From Porticoccus sp038143955 (lineage in GTDB: Bacteria; Pseudomonadota; Gammaproteobacteria; Pseudomonadales; Porticoccaceae), in assembly GCA_038143955.1 (NCBI GenBank), contig JAYQMT010000005.1, positions 682,001 through 746,000 on the forward strand: 64,000 nucleotides of DNA, given 5' to 3'. Below the pieces are notes generated by a model. It made no database searches, was not told where the DNA came from, and saw only the letters and a list, made by a program, of their open reading frames with translations. Of this stretch, positions 1 to 11,933 are shown in pieces. The position numbers were made by a program, and so were the translations under genes. The number at the start of each line of letters is the position of its first letter. Position 1 is the stretch's first letter.

Positions 1-1396
1 AATATTTCTCCTACTTGAAGATCAGGAAGCTCTGAAGTGTCATCTTTTTTCTTACCGCAGGCAATACTTTTAAGTAGCCGTCAAATTTAATAATACGTCC
101 TTTAGCTTTCATCTGAAATTGTGCAGAGTCCACCGTGATAGTAGTACTAGTAAATTTAGCTGGGGTCATTTGACAAGCAACGAACTGTTGCCAGATAAGC
201 TGGTAAAGTTGCTTGGCATCATCCATATCAATTAAGTCATTAGGCATGATATCGACATTAGAGGGTCTTATTGCCTCATGGGCCTCTTGTGCGCCAGATT
301 TACTAGTATAAATATTTGGTTTTTCCGGTAAATAACTTTCACCAAAATTGCTTTGTATGTAATTTCTACAAGCAGATACAGCATCAACACTCAGATTAAT
401 CGAATCTGTCCTCATATAGGTGATGTATCCACCAGCATATAGTCGTTGAGCCATAGCCATAGTCTTTTTTACGCCATATCCAAGTCTTGTGCTAGCAGCC
501 TGTTGCAAGGTTGACGTTATGAAAGGGGCGGATGGTTTACTACCTGTAGGTTTATCTTCACGATCTGTCACAGTGTACGTTGCAGTTTTAAGGACCTCTA
601 ATGCCTCAAATGTTTGTTTTTTATCTTTTGGTAGAAATTTTGTCCTGCTAATTTATTTATTTCAAATCGAACTATATCGCTAGATTTTGATTCAAGATCA
701 GCATGAAGTGTCCAATATTCCTCTGGATCGAAAGCTCTAATTTCTCTCTCCCGAAGTACTATTAATTTGACTGCAACTGACTGGACGCGTCCGGCAGATA
801 ATCCTCTAGCAACTTTACTCCAAAGTAGCGGTGAGAGCATGAATCCAACGACCCTATCTAAAAAACGCCGGGCTTGTTGTGCATTCACCCGATCTAAATC
901 CAATTCAGAGGGTTGTGAAAATGCTGCTTGAACAGCCTTTTTTGTTATTTCATTAAAAACTACTCTTTTGTAGCGACCTTTACTTCCGCCAATTATTTCC
1001 CGTAAATGCCAAGCTATCGCCTCACCCTCTCTGTCTAGATCTGTAGCTAGATAAATTGTGTCTGCATTTTTTGCTAATTTTTAAGTTCTGCTACAACTTT
1101 TTCTTTACTGGATAGAATTTCATATTGGGCTTTCCAATCCTTTTCTGGATTTATACCCATAGAATTGAACAATTTTTCACGTGCTTTTTTTGCTTTATGT
1201 GCAGCCTTTTTTCTTCTGGAAGATTGCGAGTGATTGATGCGGCCTTGGCGCGCTCTGATGGACTGCTTGATGCAATATTCTTAGATAGATCTCGAATATG
1301 GCCAATACTCGACTTCACTATGTACTCAGACCCTAAGTATTTGTTAATAGTTTTTGCTTTAGCAGGTGATTCTACAATAACTAGTGATTTCGCCAT
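1..1396 (-). CDS. topA: DNA topoisomerase I (3' end outside window, frameshifted)
   Basis: Type IA topoisomerase that relaxes negative supercoils by a transient 5'-phosphotyrosine break. The start at 1396 gives MAKSLVIVESPAKAKT, the Toprim opening, followed by GHIRDL; an upstream in-frame ATG at 1456 would add 20 residues the family lacks. The central part reads LDRVNAQQARRFLDRVVGF, and the active-site Tyr lies in GYITYMRTDS (codon 416-418). The reading frame changes at least three times (near 1150-1200, 900-1100, 575-600) and again near 40, where KKKDDTSELPDL continues the protein. About 465 residues are visible; the zinc-ribbon C-terminus is beyond the window. Identity is certain; the frameshifts look technical. 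Confidence 0.95.
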
Positions 1397-1633
1397 CGAA
1401 TTATATTGCTCAATTAAATTTGTCGCAAAAAAGTCTTGTGTTGAATAAACCAACAAAAGAAGACCGCGTGCTTTTTACCTTGCTATCCTGTATAAATCTC
1501 GGCTAGCAACTACTCTTGATGCTTTAATTTCAAAATAATATGTTCAAAACTTCAATCTCATGTGGGGAATATACAGGTAGATATGGTAGGTTGGTCAAGT
1601 AGATTTATTCAATTGATAAAAAAAATTTGTTAT

Positions 1634-2097
1634 TTAGTGTCTGATGGCATTTCTCAAAGTGAACAATGACTCATAAATTCTTGCTACATCTTCCTCCTCT
1701 CCCTCTTCTTTCAGTAAATCATAATTCCATCTGATCTTGCTTGCAATGCAGAGATAACAATAGGAAGATTTTTAAGTGCTAGGTCTATATCCTCAGTTAT
1801 ATCCTCGCAACACGGCTCCCCAAGCCAGTTCCATTCTAACCAAATAGAGGCCTCTCCTCTTTTTGTTGACTTTACCAACAACCAATCCTCCATATGTGGT
1901 TTAGAAGATTTTATAGAGTCAATATGCCATGACAATTTGTAAGTAATACAATCTAGTCTCTTTTTCTCTAACTGGTTATCTGCTGAGGCGCTTAACTGAA
2001 CTGTCATTCCAAGATTAGCAGCTTTCTTTCTCATGCATATTGTGAGCTTTTGACGTGGAGATTGCCTAAACCACATTAATGGTGAAATTATTATCAA
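1634..2097 (-). CDS. Conserved small membrane-anchored protein next to topA, function unknown
   Basis: The visible protein has a hydrophobic N-terminal segment (LLIIISPLMWF) followed by RQSPRQK and a mixed soluble domain of about 130 residues. As I recall, a similar small hypothetical protein lies beside topA in pseudomonads; no function is known to me. The frame stops at 1711 (GIMIY then TGA), but adding one base makes it continue as W-KEEGEEEDVARIYESLF and end at 1634, a more natural C-terminus. The start is unclear: TTG at 2097 is the only standard start, yet the frame stays open upstream (IPVHFFVLLIII), so an ATA at 2121 or a miscalled ATG there would give a complete membrane anchor. Confidence 0.6.
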
Positions 2098-2319
2098 TAA
2101 TACAAAAAAATGAACAGGTATGTCATTATCTTCTCTTGTAAATTATATTTATTGGTAATGAAACTTTAAAATTTTAACTTTAACTTAAATTTTTTGATTT
2201 ATATGTATAAAAATTAACTCTTCTCTATTTAATATAGATTGTTGTAGCTATGATGTATATGTATACAAACAACCTCAAATTTGGATTATTTACTTATTTT
2301 ACTAATATATACTCTCATC

Positions 2320-4282
2320 ATGAAATTTATCGACATACGTATTTACAAGAGATGGCAGACTCCTATCTTACGCAAATTATTCATAATATGGTTAGCCTTA
2401 TTATCTTATGATGTAATTTGTTTAGAAAATCTTGATCCAGTCATGGGAGAGCTTCATAAGCAACGTGAAATTTTTAAAGCTGCATATGATGCGCTTCAAA
2501 AAGAGACATGACAACCTATCAATATGAATATAAAAAACTTAACGACTATCCAATAAAACACTATCTTTTAGCACAAGAGTTACTGCAAAAAATTCGCAGC
2601 TTTCCCAAAGAAGATATAAGGAAATTCTTAGAGGAATATGATCAATCAGCAATTTCTGACAATGTAAGATATTATTGGCTTGAAGTTTTGAGAAAACACA
2701 ATAGATGGCAAGATTATTTAGCTGACTACAAGGAAAGTGGAGCAACAATAAGACAGAGATGTTACTACCAATTTGCAAGAATTAAGAGCGATACGAGTAA
2801 CAAAAAAAGTGTTATTCAAGCTGCTCTAAAACTTTGGTCCTCTGGCAACTCACAACCCAAAGAATGCGACAAATTATTCGTTATTTTGATCAAAGACGGT
2901 CTCATTACAGAAGAGGTTGCGTGGGATAGGTATGCAAAATCAATCGCTAAACGTAATTACCAGCTATCAAAATATGTTTCAAGATTCATTAATAATAAAG
3001 ATAATAAAAAACTTGCAACAAAGCTATATGAAATATATAAAAATGAAAATGCCGTAATCAATCATAATTTCTTTACTCCGAAAGAGTTAATTAATAATAC
3101 TAACGAAATTCATGTTGCGGTAACTTATGGATTGGTGCGTTTAGCAAAAAAAATGCGCAGTTAGCATCCGAAGTCTTTTTGAGGTATCAAAAAAAATATA
3201 AATTTTCTGAAGCACAAAAAATAAAAATTAGTAGCTCTTTAATAAAAAGTTTTTTTAAACAAAAAAAGAAGGAAGAATCAGATGAATATTTAACAAAAAA
3301 TATTCATTCCTCTGGTCATAAAATATTAGAATGGAGGGTTCGTCAATCTATCCAAATAGCAGATTGGAAAGATGCTCAAATCTGGATAGAAAAAATGCCT
3401 CAAGTTTTAAAAAATAAACAGGTATGGAAATATTGGGACCAAAGATTAATTGAAATTATTAATAGTGACTCTAAGAACCCTGACTTGAGTGGTTATAAAA
3501 AGTTATCCAGCGAGAGAAGTTTTTATGGTTTTTTGAGCGCTCAACGACTCGAGCTATCTAATAATATGCGATATAAGGATTCAACGCCAAGTCAAGTTGA
3601 ATTAACAGAACTAGAATCTCAAGTAGGTATTAAAAGTACGAGGGAGCTTCTTCACCATAACCTCAATCTCTCAGCACGCAGAGAGTGGAATAAAGCAACA
3701 AGAAATTTTTCAAAAAAACAATGGATTTCAGCAGCTCACATATCTAAAAAATGGCTATGGCACAATGGTGCTATTACAAGCATGATAAAAGCTAGTTACT
3801 GGAATGATACTAATCTTAGATTTCCTCTTGCTTTTAAGGACTTATTTGAAAAAAATGCAAAAACAAACCAAATACCAATGCATTTACTGATGGCTCTGGC
3901 TAGACAAGAAAGTTCTTTTCATCATGAAGCAACATCTCCTGTTGGCGCTAAAGGCTTAATGCAGCTTATGCCTGCTACAGCAAAACAAGTAGCGGGTAAT
4001 AATAATATTTCTTTTGATCCGGTGGTTGGCTTGTATGATGCAAGAATAAATATAGCATTAGGCAGCCTATATTTTAAAAAGATGCTTGATAGATTTAATG
4101 GTAATCGTATTCTCGCAATCGCTTCATATAATGCNGNNNNANCANGGGTAAGTCGCTGGAGGAAAAAAACTGGGGGTAGCATACCTTTCGATGCTTGGAT
4201 TGAAGCAATACCATTTAATGAAACACGAAACTATGTGCAAAATGTATTAGCTTTTTCATCAATTTATGCAAAAAAAAACTAA
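2320..4282 (+). CDS. slt: Soluble lytic murein transglycosylase (Slt70-like, frameshifted)
   Basis: Periplasmic exo-acting enzyme that cleaves MurNAc-GlcNAc bonds to 1,6-anhydro products. ATG 2320 begins a signal-like stretch (FIIWLALLSYDVICLE). Next comes the helical U-domain (REIFKAAYDAL, then DYPIKHYLLA), and a C-terminal SLT domain with the catalytic Glu in ALARQESSFH (codon 3908-3910) and GLMQLMPATA. The frame changes near 2505 (A5 run; one extra A gives KRDMTTY, matching family KRGDLATY) and near 3150-3178 (A8 run). Ambiguous bases at 4135-4145 fall in the conserved NAGP..V motif. Total length about 650 residues is normal for Slt. tatD follows after 46 bp. Confidence 0.92.
4135..4145. 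other. Run of ambiguous bases (N) inside slt
   Basis: Eight of eleven bases are N. They cover codons that should encode the conserved Asn-Ala-Gly loop of the SLT domain (AAT GCN GNN NNA NCA NGG GTA). The flanking frame is preserved, so the gap probably has the true length. This marks weak consensus, in line with the many frameshifts. Confidence 0.95.
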
Positions 4283-4328
4283 ATAAAAATGAACAGATGA
4301 TTAGCGACCAGGAAGAAATTACTAAATT

Positions 4329-5152
4329 ATGAGTGATACAATTAAATCAGAAAACGCATTAATAGATATTGAGTCAACCTCACTCATCGATCTTTTGAAA
4401 AGACTTTAATATCCATTGTAAATCGAGCTAAAAATGCTAATGTCTCAAAGCTCATTATTACTGGTATATCAGAACATGATAGCATAAAGGGTATCAATAT
4501 TTATAAAGACTTATCTAGAAATTTTCCAAATATGATATACACAACATGTGGTATTCACCCTCATCATGCCAAGGAATATAATAGTGAAAGTTTTAACAAT
4601 CTTAAGGAGATCGCTAGCAATAAAAGTGTAGTGGCTATTGGTGAAATAGGACTTGATTTCGACCGTAATATATCTACACCTAAGGAGCAAGAAATAGCTT
4701 TTGAAAACCAACTTCAATTAGCTTCTGAGCTAGATTTACCAGTTTTTTTACACGAGAGAGACGCTCATAAGAGACAATTAGAAATATTAAGCACTTATAG
4801 GTCTCAGCTAAAAAACGGAGTTATACATTGTTTTACAGGAACTAAAGCAGCATTATTTAATTATCTAGATTTGGATCTTTATATAGGAATTACTGGATGG
4901 ATATGTGATGAAAGGCGCGGAGGTGAGCTAAAAAATAATGTTGGCAATATACCGATTAATAGGTTGATGGTCGAGACTGACGCGCCATACTTGTTACCAA
5001 ACATAATAAAAGAAACATCAAAAAATCGAATAAATGAACCAGCTTTTTTACCTTTAGTCGTTGAAGAAATCGCTAAGCATCGTCCGGAATCAATCATAGA
5101 GATTTCAAAAAAAACAACGACCAACTCAACTCAATTTTTTAACTTGATATAG
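4329..5152 (+). CDS. tatD: TatD-family metal-dependent DNase (frameshifted near start)
   Basis: TatD enzymes are two-metal 3'-5' exonucleases/deoxyribonucleases with a TIM barrel. Seen: GIHPHHA, GEIGLDF, the substrate/metal residues in FLHERDA, HCFTGT and VETDAPYLLP at the usual spacing. ATG 4329 starts a frame with ALIDIE, the expected first strand; the rest (FEKTLISIVNRAKNANV onwards) is in another frame from about 4394, so one base is wrong between 4375 and 4394. Reconstructed length about 273 residues fits TatD (about 260). The N-terminus lacks the HxH of YcfH-type relatives, as in TatD proper. The gene lies 46 bp after slt and 7 bp before ybcJ, probably one operon. Confidence 0.88.
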
Positions 5153-5159
5153 GCACAAA

Positions 5160-5372
5160 ATGAAAATAGTCAGTATCAATAAAGAACCTGTTGAATTATA
5201 TAAAATATTAAAATTTGAGGGTTTACTTGAAAGCGGTGGAGCAGCTAAAAGTGCAATAGCAAACGGGCTAGTAGAGGTTAATGACTGTGTAGAGAAAAGG
5301 AAACGAAAAAAAATTATAGCTGGTGATACCATTGTTTTTAATGGTGAGAAACTTTATGTAAGTCTTTTATAA
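5160..5372 (+). CDS. ybcJ: S4-domain RNA-binding protein YbcJ
   Basis: A 70-residue protein made of a single S4 fold, predicted to bind structured RNA. ELYKILKFEGLLESGGAAK and NGLVEVNDCVEKRKRKKI match E. coli YbcJ almost position by position, including the basic patch. The biological target is not known; a role in rRNA or ribosome handling is inferred only from the fold. The gene starts 7 bp after the tatD stop, so it is likely co-transcribed with slt and tatD. Length is normal and the frame is intact. Confidence 0.85.
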   Translation: MKIVSINKEPVELYKILKFEGLLESGGAAKSAIANGLVEVNDCVEKRKRKKIIAGDTIVFNGEKLYVSLL

Positions 5373-5390
5373 ATTTAGGCGTCAAAATCT

Positions 5391-6405
5391 ATGGATCATT
5401 ACGAAAATAGACAGGTAATTCTTAAAAAAGACCAAAAAATATTCCTGAAGCAGACGATTTTAAAATTATTAAGACTGTTCTGCCAAAAATATCAACGGGT
5501 AAAATAATTATTCGAAATATTTTTTTGTCTGTAGAGCCAGCAATGAAAGGCTGGGTAAGTGCAATTGGTAATTATGCACAACCTGTGGCACTCAATAGTG
5601 TCATGAAATCTTTTGCTACTGGTATCGTTGTTGATTCCTGTCATACCGATTATCAACCTGGTGACTTGGTTACTGGTTTATTTGGTTGGCAAGAATATGC
5701 TTTAGTGGATGCTGCTGCTGTTGATCGAAAAATAACAACTGATTCCCTTCCAATATCAACATCGTTAGGTGTGGCTGGTATAAATGGCATGACTGCATAC
5801 CTTGGGCTCCTAAGTGTCGGACAGCCGGTTACCGGAGAAACTGTTGTAGTATCCACTGCTGCTGGGTCAGTTGGCTCTTGTGTTGGCCAAATAGCTAAAA
5901 TCAAGGGGTGTACCACAGTTGGTATAACAGGGGGCCAAAAAAAAGTGGATATGTGCAAAAATATATATCGATATGATCAAGCAATAGACTACAAGAATGA
6001 CAATCTTACAAGCTCTTTAGCTAAATATTGTCCTCAAGGAATTGATATATATTTTGACAATACTGGGGGCCAATCAGTGACAAGGTAATTCAAAAACTTA
6101 ATATTGGTGCGAGAGTTGTGCTTTGCGGCACTGCTTCTATTTCTAGCTGGAACCCTCCACCTCTAGGACCTAGATTAGAACGTCAAATATTAATCAAACG
6201 AGCTCGTATGGAGGGTTTCCTAATATTTGATCACAAGGAGCGCTATTCAGAGGCTTTATTGGCTCTGACTAAGTGGGTAATCTCTGGTGAAATAAACTAT
6301 CGTGAAGATATCTTGTATGGTATTGAAAAGGCACCATCCGCTATTTCAGCAATATACCGAGGCGAAAATCTTGGTAAATTACTTATCAAGTTAGGCGAAG
6401 AATAA
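5391..6405 (+). CDS. NADP-dependent medium-chain oxidoreductase (CurA/prostaglandin reductase-like, frameshifted)
   Basis: Zinc-free MDR-family enzyme expected to reduce activated C=C bonds with NADPH. The N-terminal GroES-like part includes LSVEPAMKGW, and the Rossmann part has VVSTAAGSVGSCVGQIAKIKG, GIDIYFDNTGG and GARVVLCG. These resemble the curcumin reductase / prostaglandin reductase subgroup (E. coli CurA). ATG 5391 gives MDHYENRQVILKK; the frame shifts near 5420-5445 (A-runs) and again at about 6085, after which LNIGARVVLCGTASIS continues. Reconstructed length about 337 residues is typical. It follows ybcJ by 18 bp and may share its operon. The substrate cannot be read from sequence. 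Confidence 0.82.
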
Positions 6406-6449
6406 AAAATACTTTTAGAGTTTTTACGATAGATCATAAAATAAGCTGT

Positions 6450-6674
6450 TTAATTTGACTGCGTGTAAATGGCCAGCTTTTTTTCATTCCCCTCAGGATT
6501 AACAGCCACAGGTATTCGTAATCCATATTTTTCTCTGAGTAACACGTTATTTGATATGTTAACCTCATTATATTTCCAGCCAGTTGCTTTTAGGGCTTCT
6601 ATTACAAGATCTTTTGCTATTTCACATAGATGGCAGTTGTTGCCAACGTAAACTGTTATAACTTTATTTAGCAT
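6450..6674 (-). CDS. Glutaredoxin-like protein (DUF836 type)
   Basis: A 74-residue thioredoxin-fold protein with the CxxC motif NCHLCE near its N-terminus and a cis-Pro context (GLRIPVAVNPEG). It is expected to be a small dithiol oxidoreductase; the partner is unknown. Start ATG 6674 places ITVYVGNNCHLCE as the first strand; the longer frame upstream is the rlmKL C-terminus read in another frame. It overlaps the 3' end of rlmKL by 11 bp, so translation is probably coupled. Confidence 0.78.
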   Translation of the reverse strand: MLNKVITVYVGNNCHLCEIAKDLVIEALKATGWKYNEVNISNNVLLREKYGLRIPVAVNPEGNEKKLAIYTQSN

Positions 6675-8848
6675 GCTCAATAATCCAACAGTTATGAATT
6701 TTCTTGTTTCTTTGGAAGTCAGGATCAAATGTTTTGTCACTTATATTACAAACCTGATATCTTTCTATGATATCCGAAGACATAGAAAAATTACGGAAAT
6801 TATTTGTAAACACTAATGATCCGTTCTGGTCTAGTAGCAACATGGATTTTTTGATTAACTCTATATGATCTCTTTGTACATCAAATGTAGAGTCCATTCT
6901 TTTGAGTTAGAGAACGTAGGTGGATCAAGGAAAACTAAATCATACTGACCTAACTTATCTTTATTTTTAACATTTTTATCAAGCCAAACTAAACAGTCTT
7001 CCCTTATAACCTTATTAGATTTAGTGCATATACTATTTAAAGAGAAATTTCTTTTTGCCCAGTCGACATAGGTCTTGGACATATCGATACTCAAGCTCGA
7101 TTTAGCCCCCCTTTGATAGCATAAATAGTGGCTGAAGCGGTATAGCAAAATAAATTAAGAAATCTTTTATTCTGGGATAGACCATGGATTAATCTCCGAA
7201 CTGGTCTGTGGTCTAAAAAAAGTCCTGTATCTAAATAAGCACCCATATTGATCTCGAAAGTATAACTATTCTCGTTAAGATTAAATGTATAATCTTTACT
7301 ATTTTTATCATTCTTTGGGTGATATTGGCTGGAGCCTTTTTGTCTTCTACGCTCCTTAAAAATTAATCTAGAATGCTGTTTATCAAAAAAAGAGGTTACA
7401 GCCTCTTTAACCTCCTCTAGATGTTTTTTTGATTGATTGGAGTCAATATATAATGGTGGGGCGTATTCTTGAATATGAACTGAATCCCCATAAATATCAA
7501 TAACTACCGCATATTCAGGTATATCCGAATCATAAAGTCGATACGAATTTATATTCGACTGCTTTATCCATCCATTAAGTTTTCTTGTATTTTTCTTTAA
7601 GCGATTAAAAAGCATTGAAGCACCTTCAGATATCTGCCTTTTTTCAGATATAATTTTTTTTTGAAATGATGATGTCACCCTATCGGTTAAATTATTTAGT
7701 TGATATAAAATTAATTGGCTTTGTATAGCTCCATTAAATATTTGATATTTTTTTTCTGCACGAAGTTTCAGTTCACCAGATAAGTCAGAATTCCCTGTAA
7801 TGAGTGCAAATTTCCATCCTGGACACTCTCTTTTGAGTATCTCACCAAGGTCTCTATATAAAGGCTTAAGACCTTCGACATCACCCCATCTCTCACCATA
7901 CGGAGGATTACAGATTACGAGGCCGCACTGTATTTTTTTATGGGTTGGTAATTTAAACGCCACTAATGGTTTAGAGATCACCCGAATATGTTTATCAAGT
8001 CCTGCTGATATTATATTTTCTTGAGCAGCTACAATTGCTTTGGAGTCTTTATCGTAACCTCGTATCTCAGGTAGCTCTTTTGCAAGACCAACTGCACATC
8101 TATCAAGCGCATCGTTCCTAATCTGGCACCATAAATCACAATCATGCTGTAACCATCTATGAAACCCAAATTTTTCTCGATTCAAATTTGGAGCTATATC
8201 TGCAGCAATTAGTGCTGCTTCGATTAACAGTGTTCCACTACCACACATAGGATCAATTAAGGCGTTCCCCTTAGTTGATAAATTAGGCCAATCTGCACGG
8301 AATAGCAAGGCAGCTGCAAGATTTTCTTTCAGTGTTGCAGCCACCATTGCTTTACGGTAACCACGCTTATGGAGACTATCACCAGACATATCAAAACTGA
8401 CATTAGCTTGATCTTTAGACAACCGAACATTAATTCGGATATCAGGGTTTTTTAAATCAACATCTGAGCGATCGTTATAATGTTCATTTAGTTTATCAAC
8501 AATTCCATCTTTAACTCGCTGGGCACCGAATTGCGTATGACGTATTACATCGTTAGATCCAGAAAAATTTACAGCAATGCTTTCGCGCGGAGTGAAATGG
8601 GTCTCCCAAGAAATGTTTTTTATCCCATTATATAAATCGCTATCTGAGGTTACCTGAAACTTCGCTAATGGTAATAATATTCTATTAGCTATCCGTGACC
8701 ACAGGCAAGACTTATAGATGAAAATAATATCACCTTCAGCAAATACACCAGCCACAGTCAGGCTAGTTTTCTTTGCCCCAAGCGAGGTAAGCTCTTTTAC
8801 AAGAATTTCTTCTAAGCCTTTAGGGCAGGTTGCAAAAATTTTACGCAT
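6664..8848 (-). CDS. rlmL: Bifunctional 23S rRNA m2G2445/m7G2069 methyltransferase RlmKL (frameshifted)
   Basis: Modifies two guanines in domain V of 23S rRNA. The N-terminal half (RlmL) has a THUMP region and motifs LIDPMCGSGTLLIEAA and CNPPYGERWG; the C-terminal half (RlmK) has LFCYTASATIYA and FLDPPTFSNSK. ATG 8848 gives MRKIFATCPKGLEEIL, the usual start. Frame changes occur near 7110 (C6 run followed by T3) and near 6890. Reconstructed length about 727 residues matches E. coli RlmL (702). The gene lies 26 bp downstream of pepN and overlaps the glutaredoxin-like gene at its end. Confidence 0.93.
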
Positions 8849-8874
8849 TTAAATAGCCATTATATTAAGAAAAA

Positions 8875-11567
8875 TCAACTAAGACTCTTAGAGGCGATCT
8901 CATAAGTATCCCCAGACAGATCATTTTCTAAAATTATCCTGCTAAGTTGATTTTTCATAAGGTTTCTACGTTTTTTTGGGAATTTTCGCCATCGCGTTAG
9001 AGGATTTAAAAGTCTGGCAGCTATTTGTGGGTTGAGCCTATCTAAAGCCAATACTTGATCAGCTAAAAATTCATATCCATCTCCCCGATCACAATGAAAA
9101 TTCATAGGATTATTAGTACAAAAAACGCCAATCAGCGATCTAATTTTATTGGGATTCTTGAAATCAAATGCGGGATGCTCCATGAGTGCCCTAACCCGAT
9201 TCAAACCACCTGGTAGTGAACATGACGCCTGCACCTGAAACCATTGATTTAATACTAGAGGCTCATCTTTGTAGTCTTGATAAAATTTGTTTAAGTATTT
9301 CTTTGATAAATCGATAGCACTCTTTCTATCGTCATTCACTAAAATATTCAATGCTGCAAGTCTATCAGTCATATTATTAGATTTGATAATCTGATTTTCA
9401 ACGATTCTTAATGAACTCTCTGATTTAGAGCTAACTAAATATCTCAATGCTAAGTTCCTTAAACTACGTTGCGATGTCTCTTTTGCATTAAAGATATATT
9501 TTTTTGATATCAAATTAGATTTGTATATTTTATTCCAATGACTACTCAAATTTTTTCCCAGTTCACTCAAGACAAAATTCTAACTACATGGATCGCCTCA
9601 ATATCAATCTCATTCGAGATTTCAGCCATTATCTGCTCGGAGGGGATAGTTAAGAGTAGTGCCTGCATTGCTTTATCTGTGTTTGGCCTATTCATAACAC
9701 CAAGAAATGCGTCATAAAGATATGATTTCATCTCCAATTTTTTATTGAGCCGATATTCATGTTGCATTGCAGTCATAAGCCGTATGGCCAGTTCTTGGCA
9801 TGCATTCCAGCAACTGAAGCCATCCAGATCTTCAGATATGAGTAAAATTAGATCTTTCTCAGAATAAGAGAAATCAAGCTTTACAGGTGCAGTGAAACCT
9901 TGGAGTAAAGAAGGAGTTGGGCATTTATTGATATTTTCAAAAGTAATAGTTTCTTGTTTTTTCGTTAACTCGATCAATAAAGAGTTATTATTATCATCAG
10001 ATATTGGTAGAGGTCCATTATCTGTTATTAATCCAATCTTAATCGGAATATGAAAAGGCACTGTTACATAATTAGATTCAGATGAGCTCGAATCTTTTGT
10101 ACTTTTTGCAGAAATTTGCTTAAAGGTTAGACTGTATGAACATTTTTTTTGATCATAGGTCCCGCTTACATCTATAACTGGTGTTCCCGATCTCTCATAC
10201 CACAACATAAATTGTTTGAAGTCACGTCCGCTAACCTCTGCCATAGTAGATATAAATTCATTTATAGTTACTGCTTGACCATCGTATCGTGAGAAATAAA
10301 GATCTGATCCCTTTCGAAATAACCCAGGGCCTAATAAAGTTTGGATCATTCTAACAATTTCAGCTCCTTTCTCGTATATGGTAACTGTATAAAAATTCGA
10401 GATTTCCATGTATGTTTTAGGCTGAACGGGATGTGCTGTTGGCCCCGAATCTTCTGCGAACTGAATAGAGCGAAGAAAATTTACATCTTGAATGCGCTTA
10501 ACCTCAGCTGAACCCATATATGCAGAAAATTCAGAATCCCTGAAGACAGTAAAGCCCTCCTTTAAACTCAACTGAAACCAATCTCTGCATGTTACCCTAT
10601 TTCCTGACCAGTTATGAAAATATTCATGAGCTACTACTGCTTCAACTCTACTAAATCCATCATCTGTTGTTGTTTCGGGGTTAGCCAAAATACATGATGT
10701 ATTGAAAATATTTAATCCTTTATTTTCCATAGCCCCCATATTAAAATCATCGACAGCAACTATCATATAAAGATTTAAATCATACTCTCTTCCATAGGTC
10801 TCCTCATCCCACCTCATCGCATGCTTAAGAGATTCAAGTGCGTGTGAACATTTATCAATATCTTTAGGTTCAACAAATAACTGAATATCTATAGCTTTTC
10901 CAGAACAAGTCAGGAAACTATCTTTAACAACAGAAAGGCTGCCTGCAACCATAGCAAACAAGTAGGAAGGTTTTGGAAAAGGGTCGTGCCAAGTTGCCCA
11001 ATGTCGTTCATTTTTTTTATTCTTTAAATCGCTTAGATCAGCTTTACAGTCGCCCGAATCTATAAGGTTTCCATTGGAAAGCAGCACGGGACAAGATGAC
11101 TTATCTGCGATTATCGTAGTAGTAAATTCAGACATCACATCGGGGCGGTCAAGATAATAAGTAATTCGCCGAAATCCTTCAGCTTCGCATTGAGTACAAT
11201 ACATTGTTCTGGATTTATACAGGCCCTCTAAAGATGTATTTTTCTTTGGAGAGATAACAACAGCTATTTCGAGTACGAATGAATCTGGAACAGACAAAAT
11301 AGTGAGAGTCCCGTCACCTAAAATATAGGCTTCCGTGGCTAGTATATTACTATTTATTTTAATTGAATTAAGATTCAGTTCTTGGCCGAACAGTTTAAGA
11401 TTTTTCTTCTCATGATTATTGCGACTAATTTCTAAAACAGAAAATACATTTGTCTGATCTTCTTCGATATCAATTATGAGATTTGTTTTATGTATATGAA
11501 AATCTGGTGGTCTATAGTCACATAAGCGAGTTAGTTTAGTTGGATGTGTTTTGCTGTTCATCAACAT
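8875..11567 (-). CDS. pepN: Aminopeptidase N (M1 zinc peptidase, one frameshift)
   Basis: Broad-specificity cytosolic aminopeptidase of the M1 family. The main part shows exopeptidase motif GAMEN (residues 278-282), zinc-binding HEYFHNW (314-320) with third ligand Glu337 in LKEGF, and FYTVTIYEKGAE. The first ATG (11567) is used; ATG 11561 is also possible. The frame changes at about 9570, after which the C-terminal helical domain (231 residues, ending IASKSLS) continues. Total about 896 residues, close to E. coli PepN (870). yeaC lies upstream on the same strand after 45 bp, as in pseudomonads from memory. Confidence 0.94.
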
Positions 11568-11612
11568 TAGGCCTTGAATATATATTCTTAAAAAATTAAA
11601 TTAGGTAAAAGT

Positions 11613-11879
11613 TCAATTCTTCCACTTAATAGGTCTTTCTGTATCTTTAAGAGTTTCTTTTAAGTCACATGCATCTTCTACTTTTTTAAGCGGAACATAC
11701 CCCACCCTTTCGTCTTGTTCCTTATTATAGTTGTCGTAAGCTATCAATATTTGCATACTATGCTCAAGCTGCTCTTTTGAAAGTTTTACCCCATTAGCCC
11801 ATTTACCAAGCTCAACTGCGGACTTTAGTTTTTTATAAATTTCTGGTGTAACTGAAGCAATTAATTGTTGAAATTCCAT
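11613..11879 (-). CDS. yeaC: DUF1315 family protein YeaC
   Basis: Small soluble protein of 88 residues without known function. TPEIYKKLKSAVELGKWANGVKLSKEQ matches E. coli YeaC (PEVYQRLSTAVELGKWPDGVALTEEQ) closely. Length is normal, the start ATG 11879 opens directly into the conserved domain and the frame is intact. It stands between a rhomboid protease gene and pepN. Confidence 0.85.
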   Translation of the reverse strand: MEFQQLIASVTPEIYKKLKSAVELGKWANGVKLSKEQLEHSMQILIAYDNYNKEQDERVGYVPLKKVEDACDLKETLKDTERPIKWKN

Positions 11880-11933
11880 TATGCACCTTGAATGAATAAA
11901 AAATCTCTGAATTTATAATATTTTTTAAAGCGA

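Noticed and set aside
1125..1448. 107-residue plus-strand reading frame inside topA
   Set aside because: Antisense shadow of the conserved Toprim coding sequence.
1397..1633. Possible small RNA or gene between topA and the small membrane protein
   Set aside because: No conserved frame, hairpin with T-run or known RNA motif was seen; it probably holds only the topA promoter.
2281..3164. ATGA overlap at 2508 suggesting two separate coupled genes
   Set aside because: One added A in the A5 run joins the frames as KRDMTTYQYEY, matching the continuous Slt sequence; the overlap is a coincidence.
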